Shown piece after piece: positions 37,301 through 51,828 of a stretch of 64,000 bases of DNA; position 1 is the stretch's first letter, and each line of letters begins with the position of its first letter. The stretch comes from Pachypanchax playfairii (lineage: Eukaryota > Chordata > Actinopteri > Cyprinodontiformes > Aplocheilidae), in NCBI GenBank assembly GCA_006937955.1, contig SSNP01000084.1, positions 1,759,689-1,823,688 on the forward strand. The letters run 5' to 3'. Under the pieces are notes generated by a model that saw only the letters and a list, made by a program, of their open reading frames with translations, had not been told where the DNA came from and made no database searches. The translations under genes were made by a program, and so were the position numbers.

Positions 37301-40300
37301 GCAGGTTTTATTAGCGCTACACGAGGCTAAGCTAACTGTTTCCTCCTGCTGTCAAGTCTTTGTGCTAAATATCATCTGGCACCTGTGTGATACGTCAGGG
37401 TTTTGATCTTGTGTAGCGCTTGACAAGAAAACTAACAAGGGTATCCTCAGTGGTGTTGAATGATTTCAATCCTGTTGTGTAAATATTGAAGTTTACAGAT
37501 GATAAATCTTTTCTAGGTAAAGTTTCAAGTGTTTTAACAGGCATTATGTGCAGGATGATTGTTACTGTAGACTTTCTGTAGCTTAATATGGCCACAGATT
37601 TCACCTGTTCAGCAGCAAAAAGCAGAAGTTTGGTTTTTTTTTTCATACCAAAAACTAAAAAGCCATGAAGGATGCAGAAGTGCCTCAATTACAATCCTAA
37701 CAAACTGTTTACAGGCTGAATGTCCATGAAAAGGAGAAAGGTGTGCGCATCATCACTGTACTTGTTGTAATCTTAAACTAAGAGCTAAAAATTCACCATA
37801 ATCAGAGATAATCCAGTATCACTAGGAGAGATAGTTTAGTCTGCTTGACCGATCTCTTCATCTTCCTGTCTGCCCACATGAGCCAGTCCTGCCATTCCTT
37901 AGAAGAGTTATGTTAATGGAAACCAGCTGGAAGGAAGGGGGGGGGGGGTTGTGCGCCCCACCCCAACCAATTCTTAAAACAAAACATACACTGAAAACAC
38001 AGAGCTGAGACCCGAGTATCTCAGCAGGGAGCTCAGCTGCCGTCGTGTCGACTGTAAGTACTTGGGAAACTCTCACGTCATGTTTGATAGCTCTCGTGCT
38101 AATTCACCAGGCAGGTGGACGTCATGAGCTGCTCTGATCCGCTCTCACTTTATGATAACTGTGACCATCTGTCGACCCCCATTTGTCGACTTTATAAACT
38201 AAACTGTTTTGAAGAAACTCTGTATTGGGAGATGTATAATTTTTATTTGCTATCATATAAAAAAGAGTCATATATGTATTTAACGTGGTAAAAATTTTAA
38301 AACAGATGAAGAATAAAATAAAGCAAATAATACTAACTTAGTTTTTAACTACCGGTGTTATTATAGTAAAGTTTCTCTGCTGGATGGCTTAGATGTAAAT
38401 AAACAGTTTGATTTGTGTTTAATGGGTTCCAATAAACAGTAAAACTTGATTTATTAACGTTGTGCGTGTGCGATGGAGTGCAAATACAGCAGACACGCTC
38501 GAGCTTCCACGTCTGAAATCATGTGAAAAACTGAACCTGCTACTCAGTAAATCACTGAGACAGAACAGGAGTTATTCAGAAAAACAACAGAAGCTTAATG
38601 TTTGGTGTCAAACATTTTCAGGAGTAATTCCTTCTGAAATTATGCACGTTTTATGTTTATTGATTCAATCGTGTTTTCATGGGCATCGACTTACAACATA
38701 CCAGCCGCCAGATGGTCTTTGTTTGGTTATTTTTTTAGGCTAAATTTAGCCTCTTTTTTTCAACTTTCACTTGAGTTGTGTTGAGGAGGAGAAAATGTGT
38801 CTGGTGAATTATGAGAAGTTGAGATTGAGAAGCTGTGCATAAGATGAATATTCTGGTTCTGACCTTTGTTTTACCAGGAAGGTCCCGTTGCAATCTTATT
38901 TTTTAAGAGACTTCTAGGGGGGTTTGGTGGGATTGAACAGGCAACCCTTCAGTTCAAAGTGAAACACTCGCCCCAAAAGGACTCATTTACTAAGAAAAAC
39001 ATGTTTAAACAGGATTTTTTTTACGTTTGATGTGTTGTAGTTAGTAACTTTGTGTCTTTATGTGTTGTACCAGACAGAGTTCTTTGTAGTAAAATGACTT
39101 GAATATTTGTAGTAAGAGTCATAGGAAAATGGAAACCTCAACTAATAAAGTTGATTATAATAAGGCATACTTATAGGGTAGTTAACTGACTTTTATAGAA
39201 CTTTTTACATGCCAATATCCATAAAACTTTCAACTACGATGGGTGTGACACAACACTGGTAGGTAAAAACAGAATATACTGATTATAATCCAGAAGAGTT
39301 ATTAATCTTTATATTACTTTAAAGGTGGTATATGGAACTTGGAACAGAATAACACAGCACCAAGCCTTCAGCCATCTGGGTGCCAGGCTCATTAACCCCC
39401 GCCCCGCGCACGCTCCGGTGCTGAGGCCGACCAATATTCCTCTCCAAACCCACTCTGATCTCCGATCAGAGCAGGACAATAAAATATCATGAGTTCAGTT
39501 CACTAATCATGCTCTCCAGCCCCGCTGATCACACACTGATTCTGATAAAAGCAGCTCCTTCCTGTTTGTATCTCAATCATCGATTCAGTTTGTGGCAAAG
39601 AGTTCATAATTGTCCCACGGCTCCAAAACTTCCTGCAGTCCCTCTTAAGATCCTCTATCCTCCTCACACACTTTCCTGCACGCCTCACTTATCCAATAAA
39701 AAAAAAACGCTATAAAATCCTCCATAGTGTGTCTTCCAGTCGAAAAAGTGGCCCGAAGCTCCTCCACTTCACCAACATGTAGCTCCGTGTTAGCTTAGCT
39801 GCTAATGAAAAACATTTCTACACAGAACTTGCTTGTCACATGGGAAACCCACTATGGCACGCAAATAAGGTATATAATCACCACATGTCCCCGGTGCTTC
39901 CAGCTGCTTGACCTGCAGACTCCACAGCACCAGCCTCACTGTGCTCGATTATTTACAGTATTAGGCAACCCAAAATGGTGCCCAGCTATTGGCTGGTAGA
40001 TGTAAACAAAATGCCAACGTCGTGCCCGACAAAATGAATATTTTATAATATTTTACTTCAAATATAATTTTTAAAGGAAATGCTGTCTTTTCATTCTACA
40101 ACCCTCTAAACACCCCGTGGAGGCATTATTTTATAAAAAATATTGCTTTTAATGAAAATATTCCATATACCACCTTTAGTAGTAAAACTAATATTAGTTG
40201 CTCGTTTTTCATAAGACAGAATGATGGTAACAAATACATTATGTGGTAGCATTAATGATCGACCTTGTTTTTCAAACACTTTTAGTTACAATCACATTTA

Positions 40301-43300
40301 GACGATTTAATAACAAAGTACACAGCTTACAATACATTCTGTATTGTGTAGATCTGTTCTATGTTAAGAGGAGAACAAGTGTCCATGAGTTTAAAGTATT
40401 GCAAGCGTAATGTCAACACAATACTATAATAAATGTTTAACTATAATATTTAAACGTGTGTATTCTTTATGTCAGCTACTATTTGGTTTAAGGCTGACTG
40501 TGCTAACTTGATTTATTGTCTTGGTAAATACGTTGTAGGCTTTCCTTTGTTAAATGCTCAGTGCTTTGTGCATGTTTACATCTTTAGTTATTCATCCATC
40601 ATCACTTGTTTTTGTCCCAGTAGTTCTGGGACTACAGAGTACTACAGAGTCCATATTAGTCTTGAAATTCTGCCAAAAGTCAGTTCCATGTGTGGTCAGG
40701 AGAAGCTTTGTTTACTACTATAGAGCATCACAGTCTCCTAAGAGGAGGTAAAATAAGCGACCAAATCCATGTGTGTAACAGTTGTCTGTTTAATTTAGCC
40801 ATTAAGGCATCCTAAACGCTCCACCCCTCTTTCCACTGGCCTCTATTACCCGCCATGTCCTACATGTATATCTCATGTCATTCTAACATTTGCTCTGGCA
40901 CCACTAGAGTATTTAAAGGTCCAGCAAACTTTGTAATGATGGCTGCTGCTGATATGGAGGCATTTATTGGATAAACAGCTACAGCGTCTGTTGAAGTCAA
41001 ATGCACGTGAGGTGTTTGTAACAAACCCAAATGCATGGATATTATGTTTCAAATAAAAAGACTTTTAACTACGCGAAAACAAAAGGCTGATGAACAACAA
41101 CAACAAAAATTATATAGACTTAGACGAATCTAGAATTGTGAAAAGAAACATTGGAAACATGACGAGGCGATTTGACCAGATTACCGGGAAGATCTGACAA
41201 ACTAACTGAGAAAATGAGGCGTTTATGCTTAGGGCAGGTGATTATTGAGTGGGGACAGCTGGAATAATCAGCAGGATGGGGAAAAGGTGTGACAATTAAT
41301 TAACCAGAGCGTAAACTAAGGAGCAGAGGATATCTAAATACAAGGAACTAACTGGAACTCAATTATACAAAAGACTGGAATAAATACATGAGAACTAAAT
41401 AAAAAGAAAAAAGTAAATGAAACTAAAAGAACAACATGAAAGAACCACAAGCAGAACAGGCAAAAGCAAAATAAACAAGCGACAACAAAAAAGCTTGACT
41501 CTGATGCAAATAAAGAGCACAGAATGAAACTAAGGCAAACAGGAAATATAAAAACTCACCAAAATAAAATCATAGTAACGCCTGGCAAAAAAACTCCATT
41601 ATAAATAAAAAACAAAACTCAAGACTCACAAAGAACCCTGTCACTTTTTAAAACATGTGTTTAATAGTGATGATTAAAATATTTATTTTATTTTATTTAG
41701 AATTACCCTTTAGAACACCCAAGATAATTTGACATTATAGTCAGTTCACTAAATTCTTACATATTGTGTTTTAAATTTTAGACAGTTTCAGACAGACACT
41801 TTGTGATTGACACGAAGCCTGATTGTGTTTGACCTGCATTTTGCATCGAATCGATCAACCTGCACCTCAAAGTCGACCAAAACTGAAGTGAAAAATCCGC
41901 CGCACTTATTTTTTGACCCTAGTCTGCACTCCACAGACAAACAGGAAACCCAGGAGAGTAAAGTGAAGTGAGAGTTCCTCAAGCAGCATCCCAAACAGTC
42001 TCCAGCGACACAAAGTCTCAGACGCTGACACGTGGAAGCCCACAGAAATGGTCACACTTCCTGTTTTGTTTTGTTCTTTAAAGTTTTTCAGACAGTTGCA
42101 AATCCCTTGATGCAAATCCCCCCCCCAGCCCCCCCCCCCCATCCCCTAGTTCATTCAGCCCAGGCCAAGAATGGTGATGGAGAGAAAGTATAAAACAAAA
42201 TAATCAAATCCAGCTGTCTTCTGTTACTCATGGCAGCAAGTCAAACACCTCTTTAGCAAAAAAAAAAAATGACAAAGAAGCAACTAGAATTGTTTAGTTT
42301 GGTTATAAATCGGTAGGAAAATGTCACATACTCTGTCATAAATAAGCTCACTTAAATATTTTGGCTCTAAATGTTATTATTAATAGCATTTACAGGATAC
42401 TAAAGAAAAATGATTCAGGTTAATTTTAGCTGCGGGTAACATTTTCATCAGGATTTCCCTACATGGTCGTGCCAGCAGGAGCATGAGACAGTTCTTCTTC
42501 AGGGCTGTTTTCAGAGCGCAAATTCATAATTCTCATGAGCTCCATGTGCACACAAGCTGCAAGCCAACTATCACTCGTGGTATAACTTCTTATTTAACTT
42601 ACTCTGTGTTGTTGCCATAGCAAAATAATTCACTCTTAGTCATATCATATCTGACCAGAAGCTGTGCAGTTTTTGATGATTTGTTGATTTTGGCAGCATG
42701 CTGGTCAGAATGTTTCTGCAGGCTTTTGGCCACGTTACTGCCACATGATGCCACCGCAAGGCAGCTGAATGGGTGGCCAAGTCTGACCACAATGAAAGAG
42801 TCTTTCTGGCCATGATTTCCTCATCCGCCACCGAGGAAACAGGCAATGTTCAAGCGTTCACCCTCGTGGAATCAGAATTTGAGACTTATGATACACACTT
42901 ACCAATTTTGCAGCACAATGTTATCATTTCCCACTCTGATAAATATTTGTCAATGCTTAATATATTTGGTGGCCTTTTAATCGAATTGTGTTTCCTGTCT
43001 AAGCAAACAGGATCCCCCACAGAGGAAATCCAACAAATACACAATATACACAAGACACGTGTTTATGTTGAGCGCAGACTGCATCCTACGGAACCCACAT
43101 CAGGAAAATTTAACTTATTTGTCTCGGTGTGCAGCAGTTTTATCAGAGCGTTGTATGCAAACAATGGCTCCAACAATAACAGGGCAATGAAGAACCCTGG
43201 ATTTGTACACAGTGACAAAATCAGCTGCAGGAAGCATCTGGTGGTCTAATCTATCACCAGGATGGAACACACACACAAAAAAACGTCATTTAAAAACAGA

Positions 43301-46300
43301 ACTATGAAGCTGTTCCTCCCTGCTGATGAACCATCCGTCAGTAGAAGCTGAACAAAAGTTCTTGTCACATCAGAGCAGAAAATTAGCAATTCTAAGCTTT
43401 AAAGAGAGACAGTCATCTTTTTTTTTATTTAGAAAGAACAGTTTTTCTTTAGAAAGCATTGTGTGAAAATGCAGATGACATGCTTCCTGTTTATGTGGAG
43501 ATATTTATCACTATCTTGAAGGAAGTTTATCCGTCAACGAAAGGAAGTTTTCACATTGCAGTTCTTTTTCTAAACAGCAGCAGCGTTTAGAAATAGAGTC
43601 GTGATGCTGTTAGCTTCAAAAGTTCATGAGTTAATCTTAAAAAAAAACATCATTTGTGATTAAAATCACTCCCACGTAGTCACTGTCCTCCTTCACTGGC
43701 TCAGTCTCAAACTGGATCTTACAGGGAAAACAGAGTTTTGTGATCTGATGACTTATCACGAGCATTTCTTTCATATCTGTTCATTCATTCATTTTTTTGT
43801 TTGTTTGTTTTATTAGTAATATTCCCATTAATGCCTAAAATAAATCCCAGATTTAAAAGAACATGAGAGTTTCCTTGTTTCTGTTTGACTTCTGTTCTCA
43901 GGATGCAAAATCTGCTTCCTCACACAAATCTTTCTTTCCTTTCTTTTTTTTTTTTTTAAATTAAACCTATTTTGTTTCAAATGCACTTACTAGATAAGAA
44001 GGTCATCTTGATGAATTCACAATTGTCAGTCAGGTTACAGTACAAAACCTGCAGAGGTGTTAAAAGAAAGTTGATAACTGAAGAACAGACAAGAATTTAA
44101 CATTTTTAGCTACTTTCAGACTGCTGAAGTGACCCAAATCTGATTTTTTTGCCCCTAAGTGACGTGTATCTGATTTTTTTATGTCAGTCTGAACAACACA
44201 GATCCGATTTTTTCATATGTGACCTAGTTCACTTCAGCATGTGGTCCTGATTTTTTGGCATGCGACTTCAGTCCGAACCGCCAGGTCGCTTCCATCCGAC
44301 CTGTACATCATCAATACGCTACATACGTCACTATTCTGTGTCGAGGAGGCGGAAGCGAAAAGAAAACGACATGGGTCCTGTCCCAATACCCGCACTTGCG
44401 CCCTTGCGCACTTCAAATGTGCGTTCCCCATGAGGGGCACAAGTGCGTAGGGTGTCCCGATTCTCCAAGAGTGAAGAGTCGTGCCCTTGGCTCCGCCCCT
44501 TTCGAACGCTTAATCCGCACTTCGCCGAAGTCCGCATCAGTGCAGATTTCAGTGAAGGGTATTACCCACAATGCATTGCTGCGTGGGAATTTTGACGTAA
44601 GAAGAAGAAGAAGGTGGAGAAATGGCTGAACCATCCGGACCAAAAAAACGTTTTCTCATGTGTAGAATCCAAATAATCAATATTTTATTTATTATCTAGA
44701 TGTGTAATTACAATCGATTGATTCTCTGTTGGAAAGATGTGTCACATCTGATAAAAAATATAATTAATTAATAACGGTACGGACGTGTGTTTTCGGACAT
44801 GATTCACTAACAGTTTAATTACTTATTCTGTCTTATACGCCTCCTTTGGTTCCTGCAATTAATTCTCCTCAAAATAAATGTTTGTTGGAGTTTTAAAATC
44901 ATTTCTAATATCAAAATAGCGCAAACTGCGACCGGCACTGCCATTTTGGTTGTCATGGAGAAAGAACGCTGTTGCACGTAGTGTTCGCTGTCCCAATACT
45001 GCTAATATGTGCGCACTTGTTCACAACGCACTTCGAACCCTTATGTGCACTTCTGCTAAGTGCACTTAATGGAAGTGCGGGTATTGGGACAGGGCCAGAG
45101 AGAACAGTCAACGGCGAGAAAAAGGAACCGTGCGGTTTTTTAAACAATTTCCAACGAAATGGCAAAATGCGGGTTTATGCAAACCTGGCTCCAAGACAAA
45201 TAAAAAGTCTCCAAGCTAAATATTTATGTGGCGTCATTGTTCCCTCTACTGCGCATGCGAGACACATTCAGACAGCAAGTCACATTCAGGTCACATTTCA
45301 TTGGCAATATGAACGACCTTGCAAAAAGATCCAGAACTGAGCATTAAGACCTGCAGTCTGAACGTAGTCTTTGATGTGGGATCATTTACCAACACTTCCA
45401 GTTCTGTTGCTACTCACTTTTTTTTATTGATATTTTAAATTGTGCACAATGTTTTTTTCTCCCTAAAAATAGAGTAGAAACAAATAATTTGTTAGAAACA
45501 TCACAATGTGGGAGCTGAGTGAGGAGAAACTAACAACACATCTGTGTATTTATGGGAGATTGGCTGAATTACAGCTTCAGATAGTTCAGTAAAGCAGTTA
45601 TAGTTAGAAACTGGCGTCAGATCAAGTTGTTGTTGATAGAATGTAGTAAAAAAAAAAAAATGCTGATGAATTTCAAACAGTTAACAAGTTCCAGCTGCCA
45701 ATTTCCACTGAGGAGGTAAAGCACCTTCCTCAGCTCTGTTATAAACCCCAGCTGTGTCTCCAGCTTCCAAACCGTCAGATGCTGAATGCTTTCGTGATGC
45801 GTTCAAGGCCGTAAAAGTTTCCTATAATTTCTGTTTACATGAGCATCGTTTTTAAAAGCAATTAATTCAATCAGTTTACATTCTTGCAAAAAGGGCATGT
45901 GTCTCATTCTGCAGAAATGGGTTTTATTGAAAGTCTTAACGTGGTAACGTGGGTGTGTCTGCATTGATGCTTGTGTGTATTGTTTTTTTTATTGCATAAA
46001 AATGCAGTTTTTTTTTTTTAAAATACTTTGATTATCTTTCTGCTTTGTGATGTGGCAACACACCCGGTGGTGCAGATGTTGCACGTTTCCTGTCACTGTT
46101 AAGTAATGTACTAGTGTGTGAATTCAGAAGGAAATGTATGATTGCTCATGGGAGGTGTTGCAACACACTATCACATCTAACAGCAGGAAGTTATGCTAAA
46201 CGTTAAGATTCACCAGTATGGAGATCCAGAATTAGGATCCTGGACTGAAAAGCTGAAAAAGTCAGAGGAACCGTTGATCAGTTTTTACAAATCAAAGAAA

Positions 46301-49300
46301 GAAAACATGAAACTGCGTTCAGTTAAACGGAAAAATAGATAAAAATTGTAATTTACTATTATTTTATTTCTCTTTAGGCTTATTTTTGTACATAATGTGC
46401 GATGAACTTCAGTATGTTCTATTGCTCAACAGGTTTTGTGAAATGCGTCAGGCTGGAAACTGGACAAACATCTGATCAGTTTGTGTCTCTACAACCAACA
46501 CGAGACAAGAGTCAAATCTTTTCCAGTGAGCTGGAGAAGACACGGCTCAGACTGAGTAAAGACACGCTGCATGTGTTTGGTATGACTTGAAGTCTGGGAT
46601 CTTCTCTTTTCTCAGAATCGGGCTGAAAAGGAAAAACGTTTTTCCTTTGACTTTTATTAACTCTTTGTTTTTCACTGTCCTTCATGAACATGTTCTGTTC
46701 CGCTGTGTAGATGAATGGTTTCAAACGTGTAGTAAAAATGTACTTACAGCTGGACGGGGTACAAACAGCGTGAAGTGATTTTAGGAGGAGGTTCTTTCTG
46801 CACATAATCTTTCCATCTCAACACCAAAGATTCTTGGATAAACTGTGGAAAAGATTCAATTTTGGGTTAAAATTAGACTCTTTCATAAGACTGATCACAT
46901 GTTTTTTTCTATTTTCATTTTCAGGTTTAATAGATTAACAAATCCTATCAATAACAATGAAGCTTACATTTATAAGAAGAAACAAAAGATAAAGGAGAGC
47001 AGAAGAAGATAATGGACCAAATATGAGAATCAAAACAGGACAAAAAAGATACAAAATGTGATTTAAAAGAAGGAAAAGCAAATTTATAGGCAGCAGTGAT
47101 CTTTCTCACAAACAAGTCCTTCACATTGTCTTTAGAGAAAGTCATATAGATTAACAAAATAAATGTCGTGCCACCAGATACAACAGTCTGATCTGAGGAG
47201 TTGTCCACTGGGGAATTTAAACAGGATGTTAGAGGCACTTTCTTAGATGTGATTGACGTTTTTTGGCAATAAGTGACGTAAGCGAGAATTAAACTATGAT
47301 AGGAGCTTTTCAGATCAGACTATTTGATGTTAGTATATCATTTATAAAGATTAAATAAAAAGTTTAGCACAGAATGTGTTTCATGACAACAATAAAAGGA
47401 CATTTAGATGTAATTTCTCTTAAAAATTCAAGGTTATACATTGAAAAATATGGCAACTCTCGTCCTTTCTCCAACACTTTGTCATCTGAGTTCTCTCAAC
47501 ATCTGCTAACTTATTCTGAGCTGAGCAGCTGCTGATGTGTGACCTGCAGTCAATAGAAGTTTAAGGACGTATCTCAGTTCTACACTTCATTTAATGACAA
47601 ATTGAGATAAGCTCTTCATGTGCCTGTTTGCCACATGCTGCACACATTACTCTTAATGCTTTAACGTTGTCGACTTGTGTCTCGCTGTCCACACAAAACC
47701 CAAGTCTCTGACATGCAGGATCTCTTCATCACTCAGCTAAAAAGCTTTTTCCATTTCAAACTTGGCGTTCAGCCCTTCAGTAAAACGACTTCAACCTGTA
47801 AGTCATCTAAACACACATTGTCCTTAAATGGAAGTCTGTGTGTGTTTCCCCTCAAGCCATTATGCTCTGAAGTGTATAGCTTCAGAGGTTTGGCTGAGAA
47901 TCGAGCTCTTGTGTGTTTCAGCCAAGCATGAGGCATTTAAATTGAGCATCAGAGCCTTTTGCAGCCTGACGTCAACCTCCCCGCACCCACCACGGCGTAG
48001 CTGCTCCAAATGCAGGAAGTGGGCGATTTGGTGCGTTGCCATTCTGTTGATGTAGCTAGCAGCATAATGTAACTGTAGTACAGCTACAGTAGATATCTAA
48101 TAAATTAGTTCAACACAGTCAGATTAATATACACAGTAGCAGCAATATGTTTCTGGAGACTTAACTTTATAGAAATGTAGGAAAGAGTCACAAAGTGTGA
48201 GTTATACACAGTTGTGTCACATAAAAAGACCCTGAGTGAGAACATAGACCAGAACGTATAAAACTAGTTCCAGACTGAGACCCTGTTGTATGTTAAAGTT
48301 GTTTTCTTTAAAAACTGCATATAGTTTCATGCTGACACGCATCCTGTAAATGAAATATATCGTAATATTTAAGGAAGAAACACTCGTGTCAAGCGTGTTG
48401 TAAAAAGAGCCGAAGTGCTGAAGCCAGCAGATTTTTTTTCGATCCCTCAGCTGAAAATTTACAGTTTAGATGGAAAACTTCTGGCAACTTCACAATATAA
48501 AACAAGACCTTTTAAAAAATGTAGGATAAGAGATTTCCAGGAGTACTTTTAGTGAACCATGCAGACCTGTATTATTTTGCATGGGACTAATAAGGAATTT
48601 GTTCAAATGTTTCAGCGGAGATTAAAATTCTTTCTCACTTTCCACTCACTTGGAGACAGTTTGGAAACTGCAACAGTCTCCATGTAAATCAAGCACTTTA
48701 CCATTTTTATGTCTGTTTTGCTTCCTCACAAATCCTCCAAAATAAGGACGGTCCAAAATGCACTCACAACTTCAGTAAAATAATAATGAAATAAGATTTT
48801 TTTTTAGAATTTCTGTGGCAATTGGTGTTAATTTAGACGTGTGAAAACTTGAAATACTTGTAGAATTCCATCCGTTTTGTTTCTCTATCTGATCGGAGAT
48901 CTTGGACGCACCCTGTGGCTCATGTGTTTAAATGAGGATTAACACAGTGCGTGCCTGTTAACTATAGAACAGTCCCTCTCATACGCATGTGAGGGGCAGT
49001 TGTTGGACTTTCTTTCCATAAAATTATACGTGGCAGGCAGTTAACACGAGCTAGTGTCTTTCTCAGCTGCAGCTCAGGAACTCCTGTGTTCCATAAATAA
49101 AGGATCTGAAATCAGGAGGGAGTAAATGACCCTGTTAGGGGTATGTGTTTGGGCAATTGGCAGCAATGATCAATAGATAGAAAGAAAAAAAACTTTCCAT
49201 TTCAAGCCACTCTGTCCCTCGTGTCATGTGAAAATGTGAGATAAGCGCGGGGAGTTTTAGGATGGAGACTCGAGCTGTCGTCTCCCAGGACGTTAGTTCA

Positions 49301-51797
49301 TTCAGAGGACAAGGGCCGTTTCAAGCATTTTGTTTTTACTGCCACTGCAACATTTAACACAGTGCACCACCACTAAATAACTGTGTCACGTTTCCTCCAG
49401 AATAAACCGACATATGGTTGGAACAACACAGTCTCTGTACGTCCAATACGGCATGAAGTTGTGACAGATGTGGCGTGAACGTCTCGAGTCTGAATGACCC
49501 TTTTTTATGTTCCTTTAAGTTGATCCTTCAATAAAGTAAAGAGAAAAATTATTTGTAAGAGTTGCGTATTGTACATGTATTTACAAAGATGATTACCTTA
49601 AACTGTAGCTCTCAGTTTTGTTGCTGAAGACGAATTTTTCTTTTTTTTTGCTCCAAACTGTTGTGATCAGCTGATCTGAGGATTACAGCTCAAGCTCTGT
49701 GGAAATATTGCAAAGATATGATGAAAAGCTCTTTTGTAGGGTGTCTGATAGTTTGTGAAACTGTGTTTGAGTGATCTGACGGGACTCTGTTTCACAGCAA
49801 CTCAGCAGTTTTGATGAATCTTAATCAACCCTGCGCGTCTGTTTGGAGTTCAGTTTTAGCTTTTGTGCTTTTTTTCGACCTTGTAACTTGTTAACATGTT
49901 TATTCTCAGCTCGATCTTTGCTGATCAACCACTTCTGGTTTATGGTAGCAACCAAAAGGTCACAGAATAAATCAGGTGTTATCATCACAACCACATCTTT
50001 ATCTGTGTTCAACACCATTTCCTGAATGAAGCTCACGTGTTCAGTGTGTGTGTGTGTTCATAACATCAGCTCTTTCCTGCCGTAACGCTCCGTCTCCTGA
50101 TGTGTTGGGTGTGTTTGACTCCGGTGAGACCTCATAAAGCCCAGACCAGACCGGCACCTGATGGAGGGAAGAGGATGGGTGGGCTGACAGTGGAAAATAC
50201 TCTGATAAAGCACAAAATAGTGAAAGTGATGAAGACTGAACGGCCTTAACAACCATCGAAAGACATGAGGAAGTTGACTTTGAGGGCTTGGCTCAGCTGA
50301 CATCAGGCTGAAGGGCACTTGTTGCACTCGGAGCTTGTGTTTTTGTTCTTACTGAGAGATCAGAGTCAGACCAATCAGACACACACACTGACTCCACCCC
50401 CAAATAGTCACTATCAGCTTTTCCCAGTGTTGTCATCTAATGAAGATTAAGGATTTGATCACATTAATCACTCTGTTTTCTTACTGTCTGCGTTGTTTCC
50501 AAGCTCAACGCCAAATCAAACAATTCTTTTGCGGTTTTTGATCGAGCAGCCAGAAACTCCATATCTCCCAGAGGCAGTGCCAGCAGGTTTTTTATTTTAT
50601 TTTTTTAAGAAGGATCCACTTTCCTCAAATACTTTTCACATGTATTTGAGAAATAAATAAACATATAGTGGCCACTGATGAGAGAGATGTGTCACCCATC
50701 CATTTAGACTGTTTCACATGAAATTATCAGTATTCTTGGATCTGCATTCAACCCCAAGTCTTCTTTGGTCCAGTAATTATCATATCCCGACTGTGTGATC
50801 TTCTCATAATGTGCAGTGCAATCAATCCTTGCACCAAGCGTTAATTGGAGAAAGATGCTAAATTACTCTAATCGCCCAGACACTGACATGATAGTTATTT
50901 AGTTTGAGGTTACATTTAGTTTTAACAGTTCTGTGTGCACTGTGGGATCAGTTCTCCTCAATCGCCGGGTTGTTTGTGCTGTCTGCAGAAAGACGTGAAG
51001 GACGTGTTCACGGCCATCTCGTTCGAGGTCGCTTACAGCCTGGGGAAGCATCTGGTGACCGGACACCAGGAACGAGACCTGCCGGCGCTCACGCCGGTGC
51101 TGCGATGGAGACAAGGAGACAAGATCGCAGTGAGGAACGAGGTATAACGTGTAAAATCACATCAAATAAATAACCTCATGTTATTTTAATTTCTGTAGGG
51201 ATAAAATGTTAAAAAAAAATGTGTTAAACTAAAATAAAGCCTGATAACAAAAGAAAAGATCATCTTTTTTATGAAACTGTTTTTGTGTGTATAATAAAAA
51301 TTTTATTTTTATTATACACACACACATGTTTGTTTCGTTATCCTTATGGGGACCGTCCATTGACTTCCATTGATTTTAGTAACTAGATTTATACCTAACC
51401 CAAACCCTTTTACTAACCTTAACCATTACTGATCTATAACTAACCCTAAGACTAACTAAAACTCTATTCACACCATACCTATAAACCTGACCCCTAACCC
51501 TAAAAAGGGGAGTCCCCCTCATGGGGACCAGGCTTCGGTCCCCACAAAAACCGAACAGAAAAACAAGCCCATATATATGTGTGTGTGTGTGTGTGTGTGT
51601 TTGGGGGGGGACTCCCCTTTTTAGGGTTAGGGGTTAGGTTTATAGGTATGGTGTGAATAGAGTTTTAGTTAGTCTTAGGGTTAGTTATAGATCAGTAATG
51701 GTTAAGGTTAGTAAAAGGGTTTGGGTTAGGTATAAATCTAGTTACTAAAATCAATGGAAGTCAATGGACGGTCCCCATAAGGATACCAAAACACACT

Positions 51798-51828
<31 letters not shown>

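Larger units (their letters stand above)
36192..50988 (+). other. itga9: itga9 intron 15 (14.8 kb), transposon-rich
   Basis: The largest intron in the window. It holds an inverted-repeat element at 39320-40178, an A-rich block at about 41040-41640 that looks like a dispersed repeat, homopolymers (G run near 37939, C runs at 42119-42140) and the nested element pair at 44110-45367. No coding exon is needed here, because exons 15 and 16 join directly in frame and match human. Confidence 0.7.

Noticed and set aside
42773..43249. 158-codon ORF in itga9 intron 15
   Set aside because: Opens at GTG, no recognisable domain, no splice signals of note and not needed by the host gene; chance or repeat-derived.
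44140..44260. CRISPR-like or tandem array of CTGATTTTTTT words
   Set aside because: Irregular spacing, few copies, vertebrate context; better explained as subterminal repeats of a DNA transposon.
51339..51785. Interstitial telomere array
   Set aside because: ACCCTAACC-like words are scattered, not a tandem TTAGGG array; the structure is an inverted pair of a dispersed repeat.
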